From NCBI RefSeq assembly GCF_000002235.5, contig NW_022145594.1:17586412-17650411 (forward strand): DNA of 64,000 nucleotides, written 5' to 3'. This document shows positions 33,779-44,391 of the stretch, piece by piece (the first letter of the stretch is position 1; each line of letters begins with the position of its first letter). This DNA is from Strongylocentrotus purpuratus (taxonomy: Eukaryota > Echinodermata > Echinoidea > Camarodonta > Strongylocentrotidae). Below the pieces are notes generated by a model that was not told the DNA's origin, ran no database searches, and saw nothing but the letters and a program-made list of their open reading frames with translations. A program made the translations under genes and the position numbers.

Positions 33779-35020
33779 ATGACAGCTGAACTTGCCAATA
33801 ATTCCACATCTGAGCCAGTTTCCATCTTCATCTCTGCACCCGGCAAGATCATCCTCCATGGGGAACATGCGGTTGTCCACGGGAAGACGGCACTCGCCGC
33901 AGGTCTCAATCTCCGGTCCTACCTTTGTCTGAAGGAGAAAGACAGCGGACGGCTCCACCTCAATCTGCCGGACATCGACCTTGAAAGATCTTGGGACGTC
34001 CTCGAACTGCAGGAGCAATTCCGAGATCTGCTCAACAGCGATGTCATGGAGGTGAAACCAAGTGTGGAGATCATGCAGCGGTTGCGACTGTTCCTAGGTT
34101 ACAGTGACACAGAGACCACAAAACGATTAGCTGTGATGGCTTTTCTGTACTTGTACCTGTGTATCGCTGGTAGGAATGGGAAGTTCCCAATCCTGGACAC
34201 ACTGGTTTCCTCTGCCCTTCCTCCAGGTGCAGGGCTTGGATCTTCTGCCGCTTTTTCTGTCTGTCTTGCCGCAGGGTTACTGACGTGGGCCAAAGCCATA
34301 ATCCCTTTATCTTCATCTGACAATACTCTTGATTGGAGCAGAGAAGACATGGAGTTAATCAATACATGGGCTTACGAAGGGGAGCGTGTGATTCATGGGA
34401 ATCCCTCTGGAATCGATAACTCAATAAGCGTTCATGGTGGTGCTATAGAATACAGGCAGAAGGTCATTACTCCTCTTGAGAACATGCCAGAGCTGTCCAT
34501 CCTACTTGTTAACACCTGTGTTGCAAGGAGCACCAAGGAACTCGTGGCAGGTGTGCAGAGACGTCATGACAAGTACCCCAAGGTATACGGCCCCATCCTC
34601 GATTCCATAGAGGAGATATCGCAGGAGTGTAAGCGAACTCTGCAAGCTCTAAAGACGGGAGAATCCTTGGACAAGGACGGTGCCTTCAAGAGCCTAGGAG
34701 AGCTTGTGGATATCAACCAACAGCTGTTATACGTGATTGGAGTGTCCCATCCAGCAATCAACAACATAGTCCGTTCAGCTGCGGCTTACAAGATCCACGC
34801 CAAGCTAACGGGAGCGGGTGGAGGCGGTTGCGTCTTTGCCCTCCTGCCTCCCGACATTCCAAAGGACTCGGTCAAGGCCCTCCAGGCAGACCTCTTCCGC
34901 CATAATTACGAATCCTGGATAACAAGTCTAGGAGCTCATGGGGTCATGATGCATCGGAGCAAGGAAACGCTGCTCGGTGATGGTCTGCTACTCCCTGAAT
35001 CTTTCCTGAAGTATGCTTAA
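33779..35020 (+). CDS. MVK: Mevalonate kinase, intact and intronless
   Basis: A 413-residue frame covers the whole GHMP kinase. It has the N-terminal APGKIILHGEHAVVHGK with K23 (human K13 equivalent) and the ATP loop PPGAGLGSSAA at 148-158. GNPSGIDN carries the catalytic D213, and KLTGAGGGGC lies at 342-351. MVK phosphorylates mevalonate to 5-phosphomevalonate in isoprenoid and sterol synthesis, in cytosol or peroxisome. The Met at 33779 gives an N-terminus about 10 residues longer than human. Human MVK has many introns; this copy has none, suggesting a retrocopy or lineage intron loss. The frame is clean, which argues for function. Only 73 bp separate it from the upstream hAT element, and its stop codon overlaps the first bases of a family-C element, so a normal promoter and 3' UTR are not evident. 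Confidence 0.95.
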   Translation: MTAELANNSTSEPVSIFISAPGKIILHGEHAVVHGKTALAAGLNLRSYLCLKEKDSGRLHLNLPDIDLERSWDVLELQEQFRDLLNSDVMEVKPSVEIMQRLRLFLGYSDTETTKRLAVMAFLYLYLCIAGRNGKFPILDTLVSSALPPGAGLGSSAAFSVCLAAGLLTWAKAIIPLSSSDNTLDWSREDMELINTWAYEGERVIHGNPSGIDNSISVHGGAIEYRQKVITPLENMPELSILLVNTCVARSTKELVAGVQRRHDKYPKVYGPILDSIEEISQECKRTLQALKTGESLDKDGAFKSLGELVDINQQLLYVIGVSHPAINNIVRSAAAYKIHAKLTGAGGGGCVFALLPPDIPKDSVKALQADLFRHNYESWITSLGAHGVMMHRSKETLLGDGLLLPESFLKYA

Positions 35021-35610
35021 AGAGAAGGTTGAGTTCTGGGAAGAGGTGAAAAATAATTTGTGAGCGTTATCATTCTTATTATGCAAGCGTGGAAGGACAT
35101 CAAATAAGACATGTTCCCTGAAAAGCATGGCTCTTCAAATGCCTTCATATTGTAAATATGTCATGTAAGATCGTAAAAATCCGGGTAGGATTTTTACCCC
35201 ATGTGTTTGTGTAGTCCCATATACATCTTTCTGTGTACAGTGTTTGTAACTTTACCAAGACTCGGCCAAATTTCTTATAATTTTGATGATTCCAGAACCT
35301 TGCAATACACACAAATTCTTATATTATGCTAGATGATCAACCTTTTCTGGTAGATTCCACACCGTTTCTTTCACAATGCAATTGCATGACCAGAACTCAA
35401 CTTCATCTTTAAAGATAAGGTTCAGTTCAGGTCATGCAATCGCAAAGTGGGAGTAACTGAGTGGAAGCATTTGGAAAGGTTGATCACGTAGCACATACAG
35501 ATTTTTTAATCATCAAAATTACAAGAAATTGGCTCATTCTTGCTAAGAGTCACATGACTTACATGTAGGTACACAGAAAGGTGTACGTTGGACTACACCA
35601 GGGAAAAAAT
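35017..35610. mobile_element. Family-C inverted-repeat element abutting the MVK stop
   Basis: Begins TTAAAGAGAAGGTTGAGTTC, overlapping the TAA of MVK, and carries the family interior ('gtagtcccatatacatcttt', 'ttgatgattccagaaccttg'). It reaches a head-to-head junction at about 35408, after which an inverted second arm runs to about 35605. Other copies are at 49779-50170, 52702-53056 and 60265-60465, with a half copy at 35868-36000. Confidence 0.8.
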
Positions 35611-35620
35611 ATTTAAAAAA

Positions 35621-36553
35621 TTTCGGGGGCTACTTTTCAAGCTTGCTTGCATTAAAATTACATTCTTTATTTTGTTTTTGCATTGAACTCTATGCAAAGT
35701 TTTGGGGGCTCTTTTGGGGACTCTTTTGGGCATTTTGGGGGCTAAATCGCCCCGAGCCCCCATGTTTTTTTTTTCCCCCCGGACAACACAGATGCATGTA
35801 TATGGCAGTGAACGTTGTGTTCCAGTGATGGTTTGCTTCTCCGGAATCTTTCCTGAAGTACAGTATGCTTAATGATAAGGTTGAGTTCTGTGAAAGGAAC
35901 TGTGTGGAAGGAAGCAATTGGAAAGGTTGATCATGTACATTGTAGCACATGCGTCAAGTATTGGTGTATACTGTGAGCCAGTGTGAGGTTTTGTAGTCAT
36001 CAAAATGATAAGACATGGGCTCAGTCTTGTTAAGAGTCACATACAGGTACATGTACATGTACATGTACATGTACACTGTATACAATGAATGTGTACAAGA
36101 CTACACAAAGTTGTGGTCCACAACCTTTAGCTTTTACTTTTCATATTACAAATATGAGGCCATTTGAAAAGCCATCCTTTTCAGTGAACTCCCCAGGGAG
36201 TAGAGATTGTGCACACATTGTGTGCGGGCAAGCATTGAATCCAATGACCGGGGTAATAGTGCGCTTTAATAGAGACATCGTAGATGTATTATTAAAGCCC
36301 TATATAAAAGCAGAAAATTATCATTATTATTCAAATGTTGTACAAAATGAATCAGAGAGAAATTAGGAAAATCTCACAGTTGTCAATTTGCATTGGTTGT
36401 TAAAAGACATATATGGGCATTGATTTACAGTGTAACTGAATATTAGCCAATTTAGGAGGAATTTCAATAAAATATCCTTGCAGCTGGCAATGTAGTGAAT
36501 CATGAAATGTAAGTTTTGCTTTCAGGTCTAATGAAGTTTAGAGATACATTGTA
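35621..36553. repeat. Mixed repeats downstream of MVK
   Basis: 35621-35780 ('cgggggctacttttcaagct', 'gcattgaactctatgcaaa') recurs at 48128-48260. At 35826-35870 a short stretch (tggtttgcttctccggaatctttcctgaag) resembles the last coding bases of MVK joined to a second family-C half element. 36038-36070 is (TACATG)n. 36230-36330 is a SINE piece. Confidence 0.6.
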
Positions 36554-39143
36554 TGAGTGTGAGGTATTGTGAATGGATATTTGAAAGCGTGTTCACTCGT
36601 CACACAACATAACTCTTATTTTTATTTTAGCTACGAGGAAGCAAGGTTGCACTGACAATAAAATACATGAAAGAAAGTATTCCCTTTTCGTTAATTTATT
36701 GGGTACTGAAACAAAGCTGACAATGCACTTGCAAAGTGCAGTCAAGCAAATATAGCAGACTTGAAAATGTGAATATTGCACGTAGTTACATTATGATTAA
36801 GGATGAGAATGAACATGAATAAATGTGATGTACATAATGAATGAAAGCTTACGACAGAATAGAAAGGGCGTCGAAAGTCCAATGAAGATGAAGAGAGTTC
36901 AGAACGAAGGAAGGGGCTCACGCGATGAATGTTGCGGAGGCTTGAAGGCGGAGATGCAGCTTCGTATTCGTGGCTGAAGAGCGGTGAAGGATCTCGACGC
37001 TGACGCTCGTGATAAAGATGTGGTTGAAGCTCTCAGGCGAGAAGAGAAGAGAAGAGAAGAGATGTGGCGCTCGACGACGAAGCAGTGAATCGCTTGATGT
37101 CGGAGGCAAGTAGAAATGTAGACATGCAAAGCCGGCACTGGTGCTGAGTAGTAATGCTCGTTTGATGCGCCGGACTTTGATGAAGAAATGTTTAGATGAG
37201 CTGCGGTGAAATGATGAGCTCGTGAGTGGAAAGAGCTACCGGAACGAAGAAACTGGCAGCTCCCAGCGGAGAGTCAGGCGCCATGTCGGTCCTGACTATA
37301 ACGTTCCACTGGGAGACTGCAGCCCGATGAACACGGCAGAGAAAGAGTTGACGTGCCGTAGAAGCGACGAAAAGCACAGAAGAATAAGCCTGGAGAGGAA
37401 ATTGCGGAGACGTCTTGACTCGACCAAGGTGAAAGCGGGAGTGGAGAAAAACCTCGTGGAGTTGAAAATACGCGGGGGAACGATGCGCGGAACCACGATG
37501 CTCGATTGGAGGAATGAACACACGTGGTCCGAATAATGAATATAAATAAGTACCGTGATGGAAAAATACAGGAGACATGAATGTACGTGAAAGTAGGGCG
37601 AATGTAAGTAGTGCGAATGTAAGAGCCGCTACATTACTCCCCTGCCAGAATTGAAGCTGTGTATGCAATACACAGATAAAAGGCGATAATATATAAATGA
37701 GCAAAGTACAAAATGTCACAAGAATCAATGGCTGATAAAAATGTAAAAGTGCATGTATTGTATAATATAGTGTATGCAGTAATTTACAGCAGCCTAAGAA
37801 ATGTACAAGCATGGCATGTTGAAAGAATGTAAACAACAAGCATGGTATGCGAACGGCTGTTTAGTTGCCAGTAAATAGACATTAATGAATGACATGGTAT
37901 GCATCGAATAAACGTGTATAAATGCAAGAGCATAAAAAAACATTCGATACAAAATCCAGAATGAATACATTTGATAAAATATTGCTAAGTCCAAAAAGTC
38001 TGGGAATAATAAATTCGTACAACCAAGCTTCAAAGTAAACGAGGGGTCACCACTTTAGAGATATGAGTGTGAGGTATTGTGAATGGATATTTGAAAGCGT
38101 GTTCACTCGTCACACAACATAACTCTTATTTTTATTTTAGCTACGAGGAAGCAAGGTTGCACTGACAATAAAATACATGAAAGTAAGTATTCCCTTTTCG
38201 TTAATTTATTGGGTACTGAAACAAAGCTGACAATGCACTTGCAAAGTGCAGTCAAGCAAATATAGCAGACTTGAAAATGTGAATATTGCACGTAGTTACA
38301 TTATGATTAAGGATGAGAATGAACATGAATAAATGTGATGTACATAATGAATGAAAGCTTACGACAGAATAGAAAGGGCGTCGAAAGTCCAATGAAGATG
38401 AAGAGAGTTCAGAACGAAGGAAGGGGCTCACGCGATGAATGTTGCGGAGGCTTGAAGGCGGAGATGCAGCTTCGTATTCGTGGCTGAAGAGCGGTGAAGG
38501 ATCTCGACGCTGACGCTCGTGATAAAGATGTGGTTGAAGCTCTCAGGCGAGAAGAGAAGAGAAGAGAAGAGATGTGGCGCTCGACGACGAAGCAGTGAAT
38601 CGCTTGATGTCGGAGGCAAGTAGAAATGTAGACATGCAAAGCCGGCACTGGTGCTGAGTAGTAATGCTCGTTTGATGCGCCGGACTTTGATGAAGAAATG
38701 TTTAGATGAGCTGCGGTGAAATGATGAGCTCGTGAGTGGAAAGAGCTACCGGAACGAAGAAACTGGCAGCTCCCAGCGGAGAGTCAGGCGCCATGTCGGT
38801 CCTGACTATAACGTTCCACTGGGAGACTGCAGCCCGATGAACACGGCAGAGAAAGAGTTGACGTGCCGTAGAAGCGACGAAAAGCACAGAAGAATAAGCC
38901 TGGAGAGGAAATTGCGGAGACGTCTTGACTCGACCAAGGTGAAAGCGGGAGTGGAGAAAAACCTCGTGGAGTTGAAAATACGCGGGGGAACGATGCGCGG
39001 AACCACGATGCTCGATTGGAGGAATGAACACACGTGGTCCGAATAATGAATATAAATAAGTACCGTGATGGAAAAATACAGGAGACATGAATGTACGTGA
39101 AAGTAGGGCGAATGTAAGTAGTGCGAATGTAAGAGCCGCTACA
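36554..39143. mobile_element. Short non-coding LTR element
   Basis: Two direct repeats of 1,080 bp (36554-37633 and 38064-39143) start TG and end CA, as LTRs do, and flank a 430-bp interior with no capsid, protease or polymerase coding. The two LTRs are nearly identical (about one difference noticed), so the element is young or recently homogenised. I could not find a convincing short target duplication. It resembles a TRIM-like or internally reduced LTR element that depended on a relative for movement. Family (Ty3 or other) is not determinable from the interior. Apparent frames inside the LTRs are by-products. Confidence 0.85.
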
Positions 39144-40163
39144 GAAGCAACTGTTTTATAGACAGTTTTTTTTGGTAAGATTTATACATGTATCTGATCT
39201 ATTTTATCTTTGTTTGATTGAGACTTTGAGAGGCATTATTTATTTCATTGTATGCAGTCTGCACATGACTGTGCATGTACGTGTACATGTATGTACAGTG
39301 TACATACATAGGACATACAGTATAGTCTGTACAGGTGTACAGTATGTATGCAGTGATGGCATTGGCAAGTCCTAAATTTGTTTCATTACTTTGACTGAGA
39401 TGAAAAAATATGGCATTTGTTTCATGGAAAATGGTTTTTTCTGATTGTTAAGTCTGTGCACAAGACCCAGGTGTTTGTTAGTCTGCAAGCACAAACCCTG
39501 GTCAATCGTAAAAGTGAGTCTGCACTATAAGACTACCATAGACCATGTACTGTAGCTGCTCCTGACACCCAGTAGGTAGCTGGGCTAGGCTTCTCTCAAG
39601 GCACAATGATTTTTTTGATAAAGTGTCAAATTAGGGTCTGTGCTTGCAGACTAGGTGTTTGTCAGGCGATGTAGCTTAAATTTTCTCTCACCAGTTCATG
39701 AATTAAGAAAGAGAAAGGGAAGCGAACAATTGAGAATGAATACATTTCAGGGGACATACATGTACCTGTGGCCAGTTTGATGGCAAACATGATACAGGTA
39801 CAGTGCATGCATTTAGCGTTAGGACATGACATACATATACAGTACATGTACATTGTATGTATTGTCTTGTGTTGTATGCATTTTATTCAAATCCTAGTAT
39901 TTAAATTTGACCTTAGGTTTCAGCCAGAAAAACATTTTATAAGTCAGTTTAATGTGATGTCAATTATATTCTTGCAATACAACTATTCAATGGTAAATGT
40001 TATTTTATATATTAAAGCTTTTCAAAAGACAGTTTGTTACATGTACAGTATGGACTTATATCAAATGTGTCATTATATACAAAAATTGTACATGCAGTAT
40101 CACATTTTAATTTTGTTACGTTGCTTTATATTATACTGTACATGCATGTTTTTCCCTCCTTAT
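39144..40163. other. Gene-free stretch with TACATG-rich sequence
   Basis: Many short TGTACATG motifs (for example 39270-39345 and 39830-39860). I see no exon. The unfound first exon of HPS6 could lie here or further right. Confidence 0.4.
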
Positions 40164-40490
40164 GCTATGGTCACATTACCCAAAAGTAGGCTGCTCGGCG
40201 GCCGAGCGGCGAGTTTTTAACCAATTCTGCCCGGCGGCTGCCCGGCCACCGAGCGGCGGCCGCCCAGGCACCGCTCGTTTTTAGGGCATCGCTCGGTCGC
40301 CGCTGAAGTTTTGGCGCGGAGTTAAAATTTGGGCGGCGCCTGCTCATTTTTCACTCGCCGCCCAAAATATGCTCGGTGCCTGGGCGGTCGCCGCCCGGGC
40401 ACCGACCTAATTGCTGGGCGATGCTTAATTCCAGCAGCGACCGAGCAGGCTACTGATCGGTCGGTCGCTGTTCTGATTTGTGACCATAGC
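40164..40490. mobile_element. GC-rich MITE with GCTATGGTCACA ends
   Basis: GCTATGGTCACATTACC and TTTGTGACCATAGC are inverted ends. The interior is packed with CGGCGGCCGAGCG-like sequence, unlike the AT-rich surroundings. Similar end motifs occur at 41431-41630 and 61722-61865. Confidence 0.8.
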
Positions 40491-41430
40491 TTTAGCCTCT
40501 CTTTACTTTGTACTGATTTTGATATTTGTATAAATGTTCATTCCATTTTCTGCTTAATTCCTAATGCCAAATCAATGGACCCGTACAGTTCATGGTTGTA
40601 AATACATGTACACATACTATTTCCAGGAAAGGAATACCGTATCAGGATGATATGAGTGTTGAGAAAGCAAACACATCAATGATTGGTGCTCAATTATTTT
40701 CATTCCGAAGTAAATAAATAACAGCAAACTGTGTTAATCTTAAATGACGGATTTGAGTGCATGTATTCACCTTTTAAAAATATTTTTTAATTCCCCTCCC
40801 CCCTGGTGCTGGTGTACACAAAGCGGCATGTTTCTTCTTTTTTTTTGGGGGGGGGGGGGGAAGGGGTTAATTTTTTTTTTTCATTTTTCATTTTTTCATT
40901 TTTATCTTGTCAATGAATATTATTGTTGATTACAGAGTGATTCATTAATCGTTATCCCCCATCATTTTATTATTGCTACCATTTCTGTTAAGTCACATGG
41001 ATTGGAAAAGAAGACCTTCGGGTTACAGTTATTTAGTTAATCTTTTTCTTTTTTTGGGCATCCATGCGACTCTTTTCCAAATGTGCTCTTGTTTTGAATT
41101 CAATGATTTTCTTTGTTTTTACCGAATAAATAATGATTATAATAATAATATGCACATGTACATGACACCACACATGATTGTGATTATCATTGTAGAATCT
41201 TGAGCTACATGTAAATAAGGCAATAATTGCTGTGGGCTCTAAATGCATTTCATCAAATATACATGTACATGTAGTCGTAGGGTTAGGTTTGCGATTGGGT
41301 TTTAAGTTAGGTTTAGAGTTAGGGCTAGCTTCATCCAGGCTTGAAGACGTGAGAGTAAAAACAATGGACTGAGCACATATTGAAGAATGGATTGTTTCCC
41401 TTAAAATGTATTATTTGGGGCATTTTTTAT

Positions 41431-41630
41431 GCCTCAGTCACACCTGTGCGTATTTGGCTTGCGTATCGCTGCATATTTATGGCAAGTCGTTTTAACATTT
41501 ATTCCTATTTCTTGATATCAAGAATTACCATTGCTTTACAACCGAAAATCATTTCTTGATATCTAGAATTAACAGGATTAAACGTTCAAACGGCTAGCCA
41601 TAAATAATACACAAAGGTGTGACTGAGGCA
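41431..41630. mobile_element. MITE with TGCCTCAGTCACACC ends, TTA target
   Basis: Perfect inverted ends TGCCTCAGTCACACC / GGTGTGACTGAGGCA are flanked by TTA on both sides. Inside, TTTATGGC and GCCATAAATA form a second inverted pair. Confidence 0.82.
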
Positions 41631-41639
41631 TTAGGCTCG

Positions 41640-43270
41640 TTCAGATATGGCGCTCAAAAATGTGATTTTATTGTTTAAAATGACGTAAAGTATAATATGC
41701 TCCACATTTCTTATAACATCGAGCTCTGTGAAAACGTGCAAGTCCTGTGTTGCATGCAGTCATCATTCACTTCAAAAACTTGGTGGCTTTTTTGCAGCGG
41801 AGTACAGCGCCTTATATTCTGAACAAGCCTTTAATCTCATTTTATGATTGATGTTTACATAATCATTGCAGTCATTTAAATGATGTCATACCCTGATTTT
41901 TTGTAGATCATAGATTGCAGGATATTAACAGTTCTAAAGCTGCTGTGGAGTTTTTTTTCTGTGTAGATTGAATATTTAAACAAATGATTTGGTGAAAAAT
42001 AGATGACATAATAAATATATAGTACAGTATGTAGATTTAATACGCAATGGATATACATGTATGAATGCTAAGATTGCCAATTGATGGTTTTTCTGGTGTA
42101 AAACCAATGTACGGCTGTGTGTGTGTGCAACTAACTACATGTAATGGCAGAAACCACTATAAAATGGAGTCGCTTTTTTTACTGATACTTTTTAGATTCA
42201 GGCTAAATCTTGATTCTTATTCCATGAAGTAGAATTGTCCGACATTATTTTCAAAGTACCGGTAACATAAAAATTTTCCCTTTTTATGGTCATTGCACTT
42301 TTGAAAGATTTCAGCAAGTTAAAATGGAAATTATTCAGGGATGTAAAATCAACACCTTACTGCTTAAGATGAAAATAAAACATTGCTTTTTTTTCCTTTT
42401 TTCAACAAGTTAAAGTGGAAATTATTAGGCGATTTCTCAGGGCATGTTAATAAAAACTTTTCTGCTTGTGATGATAATAAAACATATCTTACAAAATATA
42501 TGAAATATTGATTTGGTTAACTGAAAATTGAGTATTAGTGTTCTAGTGTTCTACCAGTGACAGTGGTACTGTATATCTCTCCTTTGAAGATGTTCATGCG
42601 TGGGTATACAGTGTATAATCGTTTTTGAAGTAGGCAACTTGGCGAGCACTACATAACACTTAGGCAATGCGTATTACATGTACGTTCCCATGCGTACGTC
42701 TGTGTGCTGCCCTCTATACCCACGCATGATCAACTTTAATATACATGTACACTGTATTATTTACTTGGCTTAGTCTAATCTTTTAGGACATGTGATCATG
42801 AGAATGATTGCTAGACCCATTTACTGATTTAATGCATTCTTCTGAAAGACGCTCCTCATATGCTTGCCAGACATATCAACAAGGAATGTTTGCAAAGTGT
42901 ATTCCATCTATGGTGAGGCCATCGTGAATAGCGGGGGAATTTCATAGTTAATTGTAGTAATTGGAGAGAAACATGTATACATTTGTTTGTAAACAGGTCT
43001 ATTTGAAAGACCGGTTTACTAACATATATTCAAATTTATGGATGTTTCGTCCCTGGAGACCTAGCGACGAGTTATTCCATTAATCTGGTATTTATGAATG
43101 AAATACAATACTTGGAATCCAGTCTGCATATATATATTACTTGTTGATATGTGTGGCAAGCCTCAGGCAAGTTTTCAGGTTGTCAATAACAACCTTTAAA
43201 AGTATACATACAATTTGAAACGCTAGTAAACCGGTCTATTATGAGTGAGCAAGAGATTAATGAATGTTAG
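41640..43270. other. Gene-free stretch, no clear feature
   Basis: AT-rich. Two similar 70-bp blocks lie near 42300-42390 and 42400-42485 ('cagcaagttaaaatggaaat' and 'caacaagttaaagtggaaat', each ending in a GATGA-TAATAAAACAT-like tail). These are a local duplication. Confidence 0.45.
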
Positions 43271-43275
43271 TGAGC

Positions 43276-43651
43276 AAGAGACCAATTAATTGGCCATTTT
43301 TGTAATGTAATCAAATTTAACGCACAAATCTTTGTTACATGTACATGTAAGTGCCTCATTACAAATTATTTCATTCACTTGTTACAAATAATTGTATTTC
43401 AATACTGGTAGTCAGAATGCGAATTGTACAGATTCCGTGTTTGGTACATGTACTGGTAGGACGAGCCATATGATTAGGCCTGTCCTTCATGTACAGTACC
43501 TACATGTATAAACAACAAACATGCAATTTGCATTCTGACTTTTGAAATACAATTATTTGTAAGGGGTGAATGAAATAATTTGTAACACGGCACCTAACAA
43601 AGATTCATGTACTAAGTATTAAACTTGATGACATTACGCAAATGGTCCATT
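43276..43651. mobile_element. Inverted-repeat element, family E
   Basis: AGACCAATTAATTGGCCATT at the left is mirrored by AATGGTCCATTGGT at the right. The interior shares 'taatgtaatcaaatt' and 'acaaattatttcattcac' with 16301-16722. Confidence 0.7.
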
Positions 43652-43689
43652 GGTGATTGATGCAATGATAGACATGTTAGATATGCATG

Positions 43690-44391
43690 TACACACAGTG
43701 GTAAAGGAAAAAAGGAAAAGAAAAGATAGGGGAGTGGGGGCCGGGACTCAATCGCCAAAAAAAAGAAAAAGAAAAAAAAAGAGGAAAAGTAAAGGAAAAG
43801 ATGGCAACAGGATTGAATTGAAGACTTTATGGTCCTCTCACACAGCCTCCACTGAAGCGGTGGCTGTGTTAGTTCACATTTTATTCCCTTTATAAGACAG
43901 GTCACCCCCCTCTCCCACACCCTCTCCCACACCCTCTCCCACACCCTGGTGCCAGTGGCCCATGCTATCCCATTTGGAGCAACATCATGACTAACAGTAT
44001 ACGCAGTGACCATTGTAACTAACATAATTTGAATCATAGCTAGTACACTGTACTATACACAATCAGCGACTAGTGACCACCTGTATAGAAAGACCACCTG
44101 TCTATTAAAATAAATACTGCAATTTTTACCTTTACACATGTATTAAAGGAACCTATACATAAAGACCACCAGCCTATAAAGACCACTTTTCTTGTCCCCC
44201 TTTAAACAGGTTGCAATGTATTTGTAACAGATTGAATTAATTTAAGACCAGTTCTGTTTGCTATATTTATTTCCATAGTTATAAAGCGTCTAATTTATCC
44301 TTTATTCAAATTAATTATATCAATGTGCATGCAAGCATTATTTTCACTTTCCTAATTTGACTTTCTTTTGATTTTCTTCAATTTTGTGCAG
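43690..44391. other. Region immediately upstream of the first recognised HPS6 exon
   Basis: A-rich stretch (43705-43800), three copies of 'cacaccctctccc' at about 43914-43945, and a repeat with 'aaagaccacctgtctatt' (44065-44210) that recurs at 49670-49790 and 51710-51800. No exon with an ATG and a phase-0 donor was found. Confidence 0.4.

Noticed and set aside
34071-34767. Minus-strand frames over MVK
   Set aside because: They overlap the fully conserved MVK frame and have no similarity of their own.
37192-39088. Duplicate frames of up to 215 residues in the 36.5-39.1 kb region
   Set aside because: They lie inside the two LTRs and match no known product.
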